Source: an uncultured Opitutales bacterium (GTDB lineage Bacteria > Verrucomicrobiota > Verrucomicrobiia > Opitutales > Intestinicryptomonadaceae). From it: a stretch of DNA of 33,251 nucleotides. The DNA lies in the NCBI GenBank assembly GCA_944390805.1, contig CALXQW010000033.1, positions 1 to 33,251 on the forward strand. Reading direction: 5' to 3'. The translations under genes were made by a program, and so were the position numbers. The notes below the pieces were generated by a model, which did no database searches, was not told the DNA's origin, and saw only the letters and a list, made by a program, of their open reading frames with translations. Below, one piece after another: positions 24,236 through 33,251 of the stretch; position 1 is the first letter of the stretch, and every line of letters begins with the position of its first letter.

Positions 24236-25531
24236 TTATTTCTCCGGTTTTTTAAATTCAAGTTCTCCCTTATTGACTAAAATCTTCAATTTTGAATTTG
24301 GGCTTACAAGCTTTGAGGAGAGTATGTCTTCCTCCGTAACTTTTGCGCAGTAGATTTCTTGCTCGGTTGTTCTTGCACGATCGTAGCAGATAAATATGCT
24401 GCCGTCTTCAGACTGGGAAGCGTCTGGATATGAAACGCTATTTCTATCGTCTATCTCAAGCCCGCCGAGCCATGTTTTGCCGTCGTCCTTTGATATATAC
24501 GCCATAAGCTTGTTGCGATACGCCTTCATAAGAGGCTTTTTTGCCGACTTACCCTCAAGCCAAGACAAGTTTTCCGTAGGGTTTGTGACAAAGAGCAGGT
24601 TGCCGCTCTTAAGGCGGGTTATGCAAAAGCGGGTACTTGGTGCGGATATGGGAGAAATTACAGGTTTTGACCACGTGCGCCCGCCATCTTTTGAATAAGA
24701 CTGGCATATACCCGCGTCCGCTCCGTGAAGAATCTTCAATTCACCGCGTTCAATCTTTGCTATTGGGAAATTTGAATTGCGCCTAGCTAAAGCCCATATG
24801 CGACCATCCTTTAACTCCACAAATTTGTGCTCTGGAAACTGGTTGTTGTAAGGAAGAAATCCGCCGCGCCAAACGAGACTCTTGCCGCCATCTGAAGATG
24901 CGTAGCAGTGCGCGCCGGGCATGAGCTCCGGAGAGGAACGTATGGAGCGGTCGTCGTAAAATATGCCTATGGGATAAAGCCATGTTCCGTCTTTAAGCAC
25001 GGTTGGAGAATTCATCATGACGCCGTGGGCAATACGGCGTGGAGAACTCCATTTAAACGGATTATTCTTAGGGTCTTCGCAGACAGATGTCCATACTCCG
25101 CCATCACCATCGAATTGAACCTTTCCGCTCTGTGCCCAAAATAGATGTATGCGACCGGCTGGGTCGCGCCACAAGGCTGGGTCGAAGCATCTTACCTTGC
25201 CGCAATGCGGACTGCGCACCACAACATCTACCCCGCCGAAGGTCTTGCCTCCGTCGGAGCTTATCGACATCATAAGATAATTGTTTGCATTTTCACCCCA
25301 TGAGCCTCCATACCAAGCCACAAATACATGTTCACCATCGGCGCTTGCGGCAACCGATGCTATGCCCTGATGAGGTTTAGTGCCTTTTGAAAGATCTCCA
25401 GAAGGCTTTATTATAATTTCAGGTGGAATTTTTGCCAACTCTCTGGGAGAAAGCCCATTATCGTTAGCAAAACATGCAAAAGAAAACGCCATTATGCCGA
25501 AAGATGCGGCCAGTACTCTTATTGAATCCAT
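24236..25531 (-). CDS. Secreted sialidase-like BNR-repeat protein
   Basis: 431 residues from an ATG at 25531, chosen because MDSIRVLAASFGIMAFSFAC gives a signal peptide and a GGGGGAGG purine run lies upstream. The rest is a six-bladed beta-propeller of the BNR/sialidase superfamily. Four Asp-box repeats are visible: SISSDGGKTF, YASSDGGKS, SYSKDGGRTW and YISKDDGKTW. Conserved blocks include RCFDPALWRDPAGRIHLFWA and SPTVLKDGTWLYPIG. Many proteins of this type in Verrucomicrobia and Planctomycetes are annotated as exo-alpha-sialidases (GH33-like), but activity is rarely shown, and other glycan substrates are possible. It may act on host glycans outside the cytoplasm. Confidence 0.85.
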   Translation of the reverse strand: MDSIRVLAASFGIMAFSFACFANDNGLSPRELAKIPPEIIIKPSGDLSKGTKPHQGIASVAASADGEHVFVAWYGGSWGENANNYLMMSISSDGGKTFGGVDVVVRSPHCGKVRCFDPALWRDPAGRIHLFWAQSGKVQFDGDGGVWTSVCEDPKNNPFKWSSPRRIAHGVMMNSPTVLKDGTWLYPIGIFYDDRSIRSSPELMPGAHCYASSDGGKSLVWRGGFLPYNNQFPEHKFVELKDGRIWALARRNSNFPIAKIERGELKILHGADAGICQSYSKDGGRTWSKPVISPISAPSTRFCITRLKSGNLLFVTNPTENLSWLEGKSAKKPLMKAYRNKLMAYISKDDGKTWLGGLEIDDRNSVSYPDASQSEDGSIFICYDRARTTEQEIYCAKVTEEDILSSKLVSPNSKLKILVNKGELEFKKPEK

Positions 25532-25710
25532 ATAAGAAAATCTTCCTCCCCCGAAAAATTCCGATTGCAAAAAAACAACAGCCACCTGCAAGCAAAAGAA
25601 ATTTTTATTCCAAAAAGCGCAGTGTCAAATAAAAAGCAAAAAATGCCGGCAAAAGACAAAAAGTTTTTAAAAAGTGTTGCAAAAGGCAGGGGTTTAGAGC
25701 TTAAAAATAG

Positions 25711-28136
<2,426 letters not shown>

Positions 28137-28179
28137 ACTGCCAGAAGGAATTTTTTTAGGGCGCAATGTACATAAGAAA

Positions 28180-28198
28180 CGGCAAAGTGAGTTTGCCG
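28180..28198 (+). other. Small hairpin between kdsA and the inositol monophosphatase gene
   Basis: CGGCAAA (28180-28186) and TTTGCCG (28192-28198) form a perfect 7-bp stem with a 5-nt loop. There is no T tract, so it is not a typical terminator. It lies just upstream of an in-frame ATG at 28201 and would hide that start, which favours the downstream start at 28240. Confidence 0.4.
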
Positions 28199-28239
28199 GT
28201 ATGTTTGTGCGGTATAGAAAATCTAAAGTCAGAAAGCAG

Positions 28240-29010
28240 ATGAAAGACATTACAAAATCCGAGGCCTCCAGACTACTGGAGTTTGCGGTTGATACCGCAA
28301 AGAAAGCCGGAATGAGGCTGCGCGGAGTGCGTACTAGAAGTGTAAATTCCGATGCCGGGAACGACGTCAAGCTTCAGGAAGACATAGACAGCGAAAAATT
28401 CATCCGGGAAAAGCTCGCCGTCTCGAATCTGCCCGTCATAGGCGAGGAAAACGGCGGAGACATATCTTTGCTTGACTCGGACAAGCTCTACTGGGTTGTT
28501 GATCCCATAGACGGAACATTCAACTTTCTCAGGGGAATGCCCAACGTATGCGTGAGCATAGGCCTTATGCGCGGCAGAAAGCCTGTAGTTGGCGCAATCT
28601 ACGATTTTACAAGAGACGAGATGTTCTCTGGTGGGACCAAGCTTCCGCTTTGTATAAATTCAAGAATAGTAAAGCCAAACTGGGCTTCCGACATATCTCA
28701 AGCCGTAATGATGACCGGATTTCCAAGCATCACAGACTATTCCACCGAAGCTTTGCAAGAGTTCATAAAGGCCTTGCAGAAATTCAAGAAGGTTCGCATG
28801 TGCGGCAGCGCCGCTTTGGCAATGGCGTATGTGGCTTGCGGCAGGGCAGATTTGTACAGGGAAATTCGGGTAAATCTCTGGGATATAGCCGCGGGGCTTT
28901 CGCTTATGGAAAGCGCCGGCGCAGTCTGGGAGGTTCACAGTGCAAACATTCCAGAAAAGCCGCTGTGCCTGATAATAAAAGCGGCAGCAAAGAAGGAATT
29001 TATATTTTAA
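28240..29010 (+). CDS. Inositol monophosphatase family protein (SuhB-like)
   Basis: 256 residues. Mg2+-dependent phosphatase of the inositol monophosphatase superfamily. Metal-binding motifs are intact: GEENGGD, VVDPIDGTFNFLRGMP and, near the end, NLWDIAAGLSLMESAGA. Substrates may be inositol phosphate, a sugar phosphate or PAP; SuhB homologues also act in rRNA transcription, which cannot be judged here. The start at 28240 (MKDITKSEASRLLEF) fits the family N-terminus; an in-frame ATG at 28201 would add 13 basic residues. It lies 103 nt after kdsA and 47 nt before nadC. Confidence 0.9.
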   Translation: MKDITKSEASRLLEFAVDTAKKAGMRLRGVRTRSVNSDAGNDVKLQEDIDSEKFIREKLAVSNLPVIGEENGGDISLLDSDKLYWVVDPIDGTFNFLRGMPNVCVSIGLMRGRKPVVGAIYDFTRDEMFSGGTKLPLCINSRIVKPNWASDISQAVMMTGFPSITDYSTEALQEFIKALQKFKKVRMCGSAALAMAYVACGRADLYREIRVNLWDIAAGLSLMESAGAVWEVHSANIPEKPLCLIIKAAAKKEFIF

Positions 29011-29057
29011 CATTCGCGCATGGAACGAGCGCAAGAGAACATATAATTGCAAAGCAC

Positions 29058-29996
29058 ATGAAGAACGAAAACCTCAGGGGAATTTTGGAACGCCAACTCA
29101 AGTGGGAAGATATAGATACCGCTTACATAGAAGACATGATACTTTTTGCCCGAGCTGAAGACCTTGAGGGGCTTGGTTTAAAGGATTTGCCAAAGCGCGG
29201 CGGAGACGTCTCAACAATGACTTTGGATGCGTCCCTCAAAGGGAAGGCCCTACTGCGTGCCAGAAAAGACATGAGAGTCTGCGGAGTTCCGCTTGCGGAG
29301 CTTGTCCTTAAGGTTTATGCCGAGCAAGGTGGAGACGAGTTGTGCTCGTTTAAGCCAATGTGCAAAGACGGAGATTTTCTTAAGGCAGGAGAAAGCATTG
29401 CCGAAATATGCGGCCCGGCCCGCGTTATGCTTCAGGCAGAAAGAATAATGTTAAACTTTCTCCAGCATCTTTCGGGCGTAGCGACAGAAACGGCAAAATA
29501 TGCCGACGCGATAAAGGGAACAAATACGCGCCTTCTCGACACCCGCAAGACTACGCCACTTTTCAGGGTTCTTGAGAAATACGCCGTAGCCTGCGGTGGA
29601 GGTACAAACCATAGAATGGGGCTTTTCGACAGGGTGATGCTCAAGGACAACCACCTTGCCGCTTCCAACAGCGCCGATGCCGGCACTCTTGCAAATGCGG
29701 TGCGCCGGGCAAAGGAGATGAATCCTGATTTGCCAGTGGAAGTTGAAGTTGACAGAATTTCCCAGATACCCCCTGCTCTCGAGGCGCAGGCCGATGTTAT
29801 AATGTTCGACAACTTCTCACTCGACGATACCCGTAAGGCGGTTGAGATAGTAAACGGAGAGGCTTGGACCGAATGTTCCGGCGGGATAACCCTAAACAAT
29901 ATTGCAAGCATTGCCGCCCTTGGGCCGGACTTCGTATCGACAGGAGCGCTTGTGCATTCGGCCTCGTGGATAGATATAGGTTTAGATTGGGAATAG
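29058..29996 (+). CDS. nadC: Nicotinate-nucleotide pyrophosphorylase (carboxylating), quinolinate phosphoribosyltransferase
   Basis: 312 residues from the ATG at 29058. The frame is open far upstream but that part overlaps the previous gene and reads as nonsense. It turns quinolinate and PRPP into nicotinate mononucleotide in NAD synthesis. Motifs: NFLQHLSGVATETAKY, LDTRKTTPLFRVLEKYAV, GGGTNHRMGLFDRVMLKDNH, VEVEVDRISQ, IMFDNFSLDDTR and ECSGGITLNNI. All are as in the family, which has about 280-300 residues. nadA and nadB are not in the window. Confidence 0.96.
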   Translation: MKNENLRGILERQLKWEDIDTAYIEDMILFARAEDLEGLGLKDLPKRGGDVSTMTLDASLKGKALLRARKDMRVCGVPLAELVLKVYAEQGGDELCSFKPMCKDGDFLKAGESIAEICGPARVMLQAERIMLNFLQHLSGVATETAKYADAIKGTNTRLLDTRKTTPLFRVLEKYAVACGGGTNHRMGLFDRVMLKDNHLAASNSADAGTLANAVRRAKEMNPDLPVEVEVDRISQIPPALEAQADVIMFDNFSLDDTRKAVEIVNGEAWTECSGGITLNNIASIAALGPDFVSTGALVHSASWIDIGLDWE

Positions 29997-30027
29997 TTTT
30001 TATTATTATTTTCAAATGAAAAAACTC

Positions 30028-30059
30028 TCCCTCATGTTCAAACGACATGGGGGATTTTT
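30028..30059 (+). terminator. Rho-independent terminator of nadC
   Basis: TCCCTCATGT (30028-30037) pairs with ACATGGGGGA (30045-30054) in a 10-bp stem with one T-G pair and a 7-nt loop, followed by TTTTT. It lies 31 nt after the nadC stop. An A run on the left means it could also work on the other strand. Confidence 0.8.
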
Positions 30060-30187
30060 CATATATAAAGACGTATAGACGCTTCAGACTATCCAACTGT
30101 ACTATACAACAAAAGATGTCCATATTTGAACACGCATGTTCAAAATGCGTTGACTGAAACTGTTCTTTATAGGCATAATAATAGGGT

Positions 30188-31573
30188 ATGAAATCCGTAA
30201 AAGTATTGGCGGCTATATTGGGGGGAATTTTAATTTTCAGCTGTGCGCTTCACTCGGAGGAGAGAGAAAAATTTTCCGGAAAGATACTAAAGAAAAACGG
30301 CGGCTGGTGCTGGTTTCAAGATGAGAGGGCGCTAGTCATAAAAGACAAAGTAATATTTACATCGGTAAAGATTCCGCAGGGCGATGTAGATGTTTCATCG
30401 TGGGATATGAAGGGCGGAACTATTTCAACTTACACTCTTGCAAAGAACTTCAATGCAGACGACCACGCCGCCGCGGCACTATTAGAACTTACCGACGGCA
30501 AAGTGCTTGCCGCATGGAGTAGCCACGGCAACTCTCCAATAAAAGAGAATAACGGCGTTTTATTCTACGCAAAGACTACGAATAAATCAGATATTCAAGA
30601 ATGGGAACAAACCAAGGCATATCCATCAAAGGGCTGCTACAATAACCTATTCATGCTTTCCGAAGAAAACAATAGAATATACGATTTCTCCCGCTCTTAC
30701 GGTTTTAATCCAAATTGGTATTACTCCGACGACGGTGGCGATACATTCAAATACGGCGGCAGATTTCTATATTGGAAGTTCGATCCCGCAGACCCGAAGA
30801 AAACTCCCTACGACGGGAACCGACCCTACGTCAAGTACGCTTCCGACAACAAATCCACAATACATTTTGCCACAACCGAAGACCATCCCCGCGGCTACGA
30901 CAACAGCGTCTATCACGGCTATATACGCGGCGGACGCATGTTCGGAAGCGACGGCAAAGAGATAGCTCCTCTCTCAAACAAAATGAATTCCGCCCCCAAG
31001 CCTACGGACTTCACCAAGGTGTTTGCTGGCGATGCCGACAATGTAGCATGGGTATGCGATATGCATCTTGATGAAGACGGCAATCCCGCAATAGTTTTTT
31101 CCGTTCAGAAGAACTGCGGAAAGCTGCGCCACATACGTAACCACCAGGGGTTAGATTTGCGTTATTTTTACGCGAAGTGGAACGGCAAAGAATGGCTATG
31201 CAACCAGATGGCCTATGCTGGAACAGCCCTCTACGATGTCGAGTGCGACTACACCGGCCTTTGCGCCATAAACCCGGCCGACACAAGCACCGTTTACATA
31301 TCCACAAACTCAGATCCTCAGACAAATTCCCCCCTCGTTAGCGCGACCGACGGAAAGCGGCACTACGAAATATTTAAGGGCAAAACTTCCGACGGCGGAA
31401 AAACATGGACATGGAAAGCAATTACAGAAGACTCCTCCGTGGACAATCTACGGCCTATAGCGGCCTACGGTAGCAAGAAGGGGCAAACCGTTCTACTATG
31501 GTTGCGTGGAACCCTTGATACATATGAGACCTACTCTCTCGATGTTGTCGGCATGGTAGATGTTGAAGAATAA
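30188..31573 (+). CDS. Secreted BNR_4-type beta-propeller protein, putative glycan lyase or hydrolase
   Basis: 461 residues with an N-terminal signal (MKSVKVLAAILGGILIFSC); the Cys could be a lipoprotein site, although Phe at -2 is unusual. The motif NGGWCWFQDERALV starts the mature domain and is typical of the BNR_4 family, a propeller shared with PL24/PL25 ulvan lyases, PL27 rhamnose-glucuronate lyases and GH145. DDHAAAALLELTDGKVLAAW, NRPYVKYASDN, a DHPRGYDNSVYHGYIRGG region and DMHLDEDGNPAIVFS follow. The catalytic residues of any one of these families cannot be assigned by eye. Its own terminator is downstream. It probably cuts an acidic polysaccharide outside the cytoplasm. Confidence 0.83.
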   Translation: MKSVKVLAAILGGILIFSCALHSEEREKFSGKILKKNGGWCWFQDERALVIKDKVIFTSVKIPQGDVDVSSWDMKGGTISTYTLAKNFNADDHAAAALLELTDGKVLAAWSSHGNSPIKENNGVLFYAKTTNKSDIQEWEQTKAYPSKGCYNNLFMLSEENNRIYDFSRSYGFNPNWYYSDDGGDTFKYGGRFLYWKFDPADPKKTPYDGNRPYVKYASDNKSTIHFATTEDHPRGYDNSVYHGYIRGGRMFGSDGKEIAPLSNKMNSAPKPTDFTKVFAGDADNVAWVCDMHLDEDGNPAIVFSVQKNCGKLRHIRNHQGLDLRYFYAKWNGKEWLCNQMAYAGTALYDVECDYTGLCAINPADTSTVYISTNSDPQTNSPLVSATDGKRHYEIFKGKTSDGGKTWTWKAITEDSSVDNLRPIAAYGSKKGQTVLLWLRGTLDTYETYSLDVVGMVDVEE

Positions 31574-31686
31574 AACTCCTGTACCTTATAGGGGCTTTCC
31601 ATTTTCAGCAATATAGACTGCTTAAAGATTTCTTGTACCTATTTACATTTGAGCCTTCCGGCACAAATTGGAAGACTTACCCAATA

Positions 31687-31717
31687 AAAAAACGACGGTT
31701 TAAAACCGCCGTTTTTT
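31687..31717. terminator. Bidirectional terminator between the BNR_4 gene and the PEP-CTERM gene
   Basis: AAAAAACGACGGTT pairs with AACCGCCGTTTTTT around a TAA loop, with one A-C mismatch. A run of A on the left and T on the right lets it stop transcription from both converging genes. Confidence 0.82.
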
Positions 31718-31737
31718 ATTGCTGCAAGATTAGCCGC

Positions 31738-33251
31738 TTATTTACGTCTCCTTCTTAAAAGAGCAAACCCAAGCGCAAGTGCGCCGAACAAGGCGGCGTA
31801 TTCGGCAGGTTCAGGAACGGCAACAAAATACAGGCCGTTATCCCTTATCTCAAAAGAGCCATTAGTCAGATCTGAAGAACCATTATACTCATATGCAAAG
31901 TCTCCCTCGCTGAAGTCTACCGTAGCATCTGCTCCCCAGGATATTATCAGATACTCGTTGCTACCCTCGGCAAAGTTGCCGTTAAATTCAAACGTATAAA
32001 GCCCGCCGGCATCTCCCTCGGCCTTGAGGAAATTGCCGCTAAGAGAGATTAAATCGCAAGTGCCGTCTGCGGAAAAGTCAACCGCTATCGTAGAGTTATT
32101 CGACCAGGTTAAATCTGTCGCGCGAACCTCTCCTATATTTCCGCTTGCGCCTATCGCGCCAAATTTGCCGCCGTTTAAAATTACCTTCCCTATTCCGTAG
32201 CCGTCTGTTCTGGTTGCACCGTCGGCCCTCATGTACAAAGTTCCTGAGTTTACAGTAGTTGTCCCGCGGTAGTAGTTGTCGCCGCGCAATATCTGAACTC
32301 CGCTGCCCTCCTTGAGTATGGAAAGATAATTCCTGCCCTCGGTATCCGACAAATCAGTCATCTGCCCAAAGTCGTGCAGTCTGCCGCTGAACTCGGCGTT
32401 GAAATCTCCGTTTATGGCAAGCACCGTCTCGACATTGTTGAACATAGAGTAGCTTGTGGTTATCCTATTGGCGGAGTTGCCGTCTCCGCCGCTTATGCCG
32501 CCAACCGTGACCGTAACGGAAGTGTCCGCCGGCCTGTCGGTATCAAAGCAGATGCCGCCGTTGTCCCTCATTATCAAATTGCCTTTCACTGTAAGAGAGC
32601 CGTAAGAGACTATGGCCACAGCCGAGACGAGGGAGTGGGCATCGGACCTATCGTAGTAGAAATTTACCAAGTCGTTCTCGACGACAACATGCGTATTTAC
32701 CGACATGCGCCTTAAGGCTATGTCCATGGAGCCAACCGTTATGGTGGAGTTTGTGGCGCTGTTGAACGACACGCCCTGCCATGCGTTGGCGCCGCCTATG
32801 TTCGCGGAAACTATCTTTTCTATATAAGCATTGGCATTTGTCGTAAAATCAAGGCGGGACAAGTCGTTTTCAGGATCTCCCGAATCGAGCGTTATAGTGC
32901 CGACTGTCACGGGAGCTGTTCCTGGTGCATATCCTTCCGTAGCGACTGTGTTGAAGTACATTTGCGCCCTGTCGTTATTGCCGGCAACATTCCATGTATC
33001 TGTAGCCGTTCCGGAAACTACCACATCTCCGAGGCGTATCCAGCCGTCCATTACGGAGCGTTCCGATGTGTCCGTCCCATAATAGAAACGCGAAGCCAAA
33101 CCCATGTTGAGCACCGTCCCCGATAAATCCGCATTCTGCGCCGAGAGGGAAGACGGAGACGTCCCCTGAACACCTCTTTTGAAGGATAGCGTGCCTTTGG
33201 TTATGTTTATACTCTTGGAGTCCGAAAACTCCGCGCTCAGGCCGTATATCT
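31738..33251 (-). CDS. PEP-CTERM surface protein with autotransporter-associated beta-strand repeat (5' end outside window)
   Basis: The frame is open from the window edge to the stop, giving 503 residues of the C-terminal part; the GTG at 33114 is internal, since coding continues upstream (for example SINITKGTLSFKRGV). The body is rich in Gly, Ser, Thr, Asn and Val in short beta-strand units, as in beta-helix proteins. The unit GSGVQILRGDNYYRGTTTVN, with SGTLYMRADGA after it, is the autotransporter-associated repeat pattern. The last 26 residues are a PEP-CTERM signal: VPEP, a hydrophobic helix and a final RRRRK. Such proteins are cut by an exosortase and placed on the surface or in the matrix. 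No exosortase gene is seen here. The cargo function is unknown. Confidence 0.88.
   Translation of the reverse strand, partial: IYGLSAEFSDSKSINITKGTLSFKRGVQGTSPSSLSAQNADLSGTVLNMGLASRFYYGTDTSERSVMDGWIRLGDVVVSGTATDTWNVAGNNDRAQMYFNTVATEGYAPGTAPVTVGTITLDSGDPENDLSRLDFTTNANAYIEKIVSANIGGANAWQGVSFNSATNSTITVGSMDIALRRMSVNTHVVVENDLVNFYYDRSDAHSLVSAVAIVSYGSLTVKGNLIMRDNGGICFDTDRPADTSVTVTVGGISGGDGNSANRITTSYSMFNNVETVLAINGDFNAEFSGRLHDFGQMTDLSDTEGRNYLSILKEGSGVQILRGDNYYRGTTTVNSGTLYMRADGATRTDGYGIGKVILNGGKFGAIGASGNIGEVRATDLTWSNNSTIAVDFSADGTCDLISLSGNFLKAEGDAGGLYTFEFNGNFAEGSNEYLIISWGADATVDFSEGDFAYEYNGSSDLTNGSFEIRDNGLYFVAVPEPAEYAALFGALALGFALLRRRRK

Noticed and set aside
28548..29057. Upstream in-frame extension of nadC by 170 codons
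   Set aside because: It overlaps the inositol monophosphatase gene in another frame and its translation is rich in Arg, Ser and Lys without NadC similarity. The NadC start at 29058 fits the family.

Overview
The window looks like a chromosomal segment of a fermentative, probably anaerobic member of the Verrucomicrobiota, with Opitutae-like bacteria the best guess. Three things point that way. First, there is a bacterial microcompartment (BMC) locus with the gene content of the Planctomycetes-Verrucomicrobia (PVM) type: EutN/CcmL-type BMC-P and BMC-H shell genes, class II aldolase, CoA-acylating aldehyde dehydrogenase, PduL, acetate kinase and a lactate/malate dehydrogenase. Second, a protein ends in a PEP-CTERM (VPEP) sorting tail. 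Third, most genes lack a Shine-Dalgarno sequence. There are no tRNA or rRNA genes, insertion sequences, phage genes or CRISPR arrays that I can see.

Layout. 1-440: AT-rich, with the possible start of a minus-strand gene at the edge and a clear terminator for pflB. 439-2691 (minus): pyruvate formate-lyase. 2935-9979 (minus): a tight five-gene operon, hisC - corC-like - acnA - STAS protein - RsbU-type phosphatase. 10047-13673 (plus): an RmlD-like reductase, a secreted beta-lactamase-fold protein that has lost its catalytic residues, and a secreted M14 zinc carboxypeptidase. 13885-14649 (minus): smpB and rpoZ. 14778-22094 (minus): the 11-gene BMC operon, with a divergent DeoR-type regulator at 22307-23059. 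23060-23856: mostly empty, with one likely 55-residue membrane protein that is easy to miss. 23857-24057 (minus): rpsU with an unusually perfect Shine-Dalgarno. 24236-25531 (minus): a secreted sialidase-like BNR protein. 25720-29996 (plus): pyrG-kdsA-suhB-nadC. 30188-31573 (plus): a secreted BNR_4 propeller protein. 31738-end (minus): C-terminal part of a large beta-helix/PEP-CTERM surface protein.

How the BMC genes fit together (family knowledge plus inference). The aldolase splits L-fuculose-1-phosphate or L-rhamnulose-1-phosphate into DHAP and L-lactaldehyde. Inside the shell, PduP oxidises lactaldehyde to its acyl-CoA, PduL converts this to the acyl-phosphate, and acetate kinase makes lactate and ATP. 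The NAD-dependent dehydrogenase could recycle NADH by reducing lactaldehyde. Three enzymes carry amphipathic helices typical of encapsulation peptides. The shell set is three BMC-H and three BMC-P with no BMC-T. Isomerases and kinases for fucose or rhamnose are not in the window. Two secreted propeller proteins nearby could plausibly release deoxysugars or host/algal glycans, but that link is only contextual.
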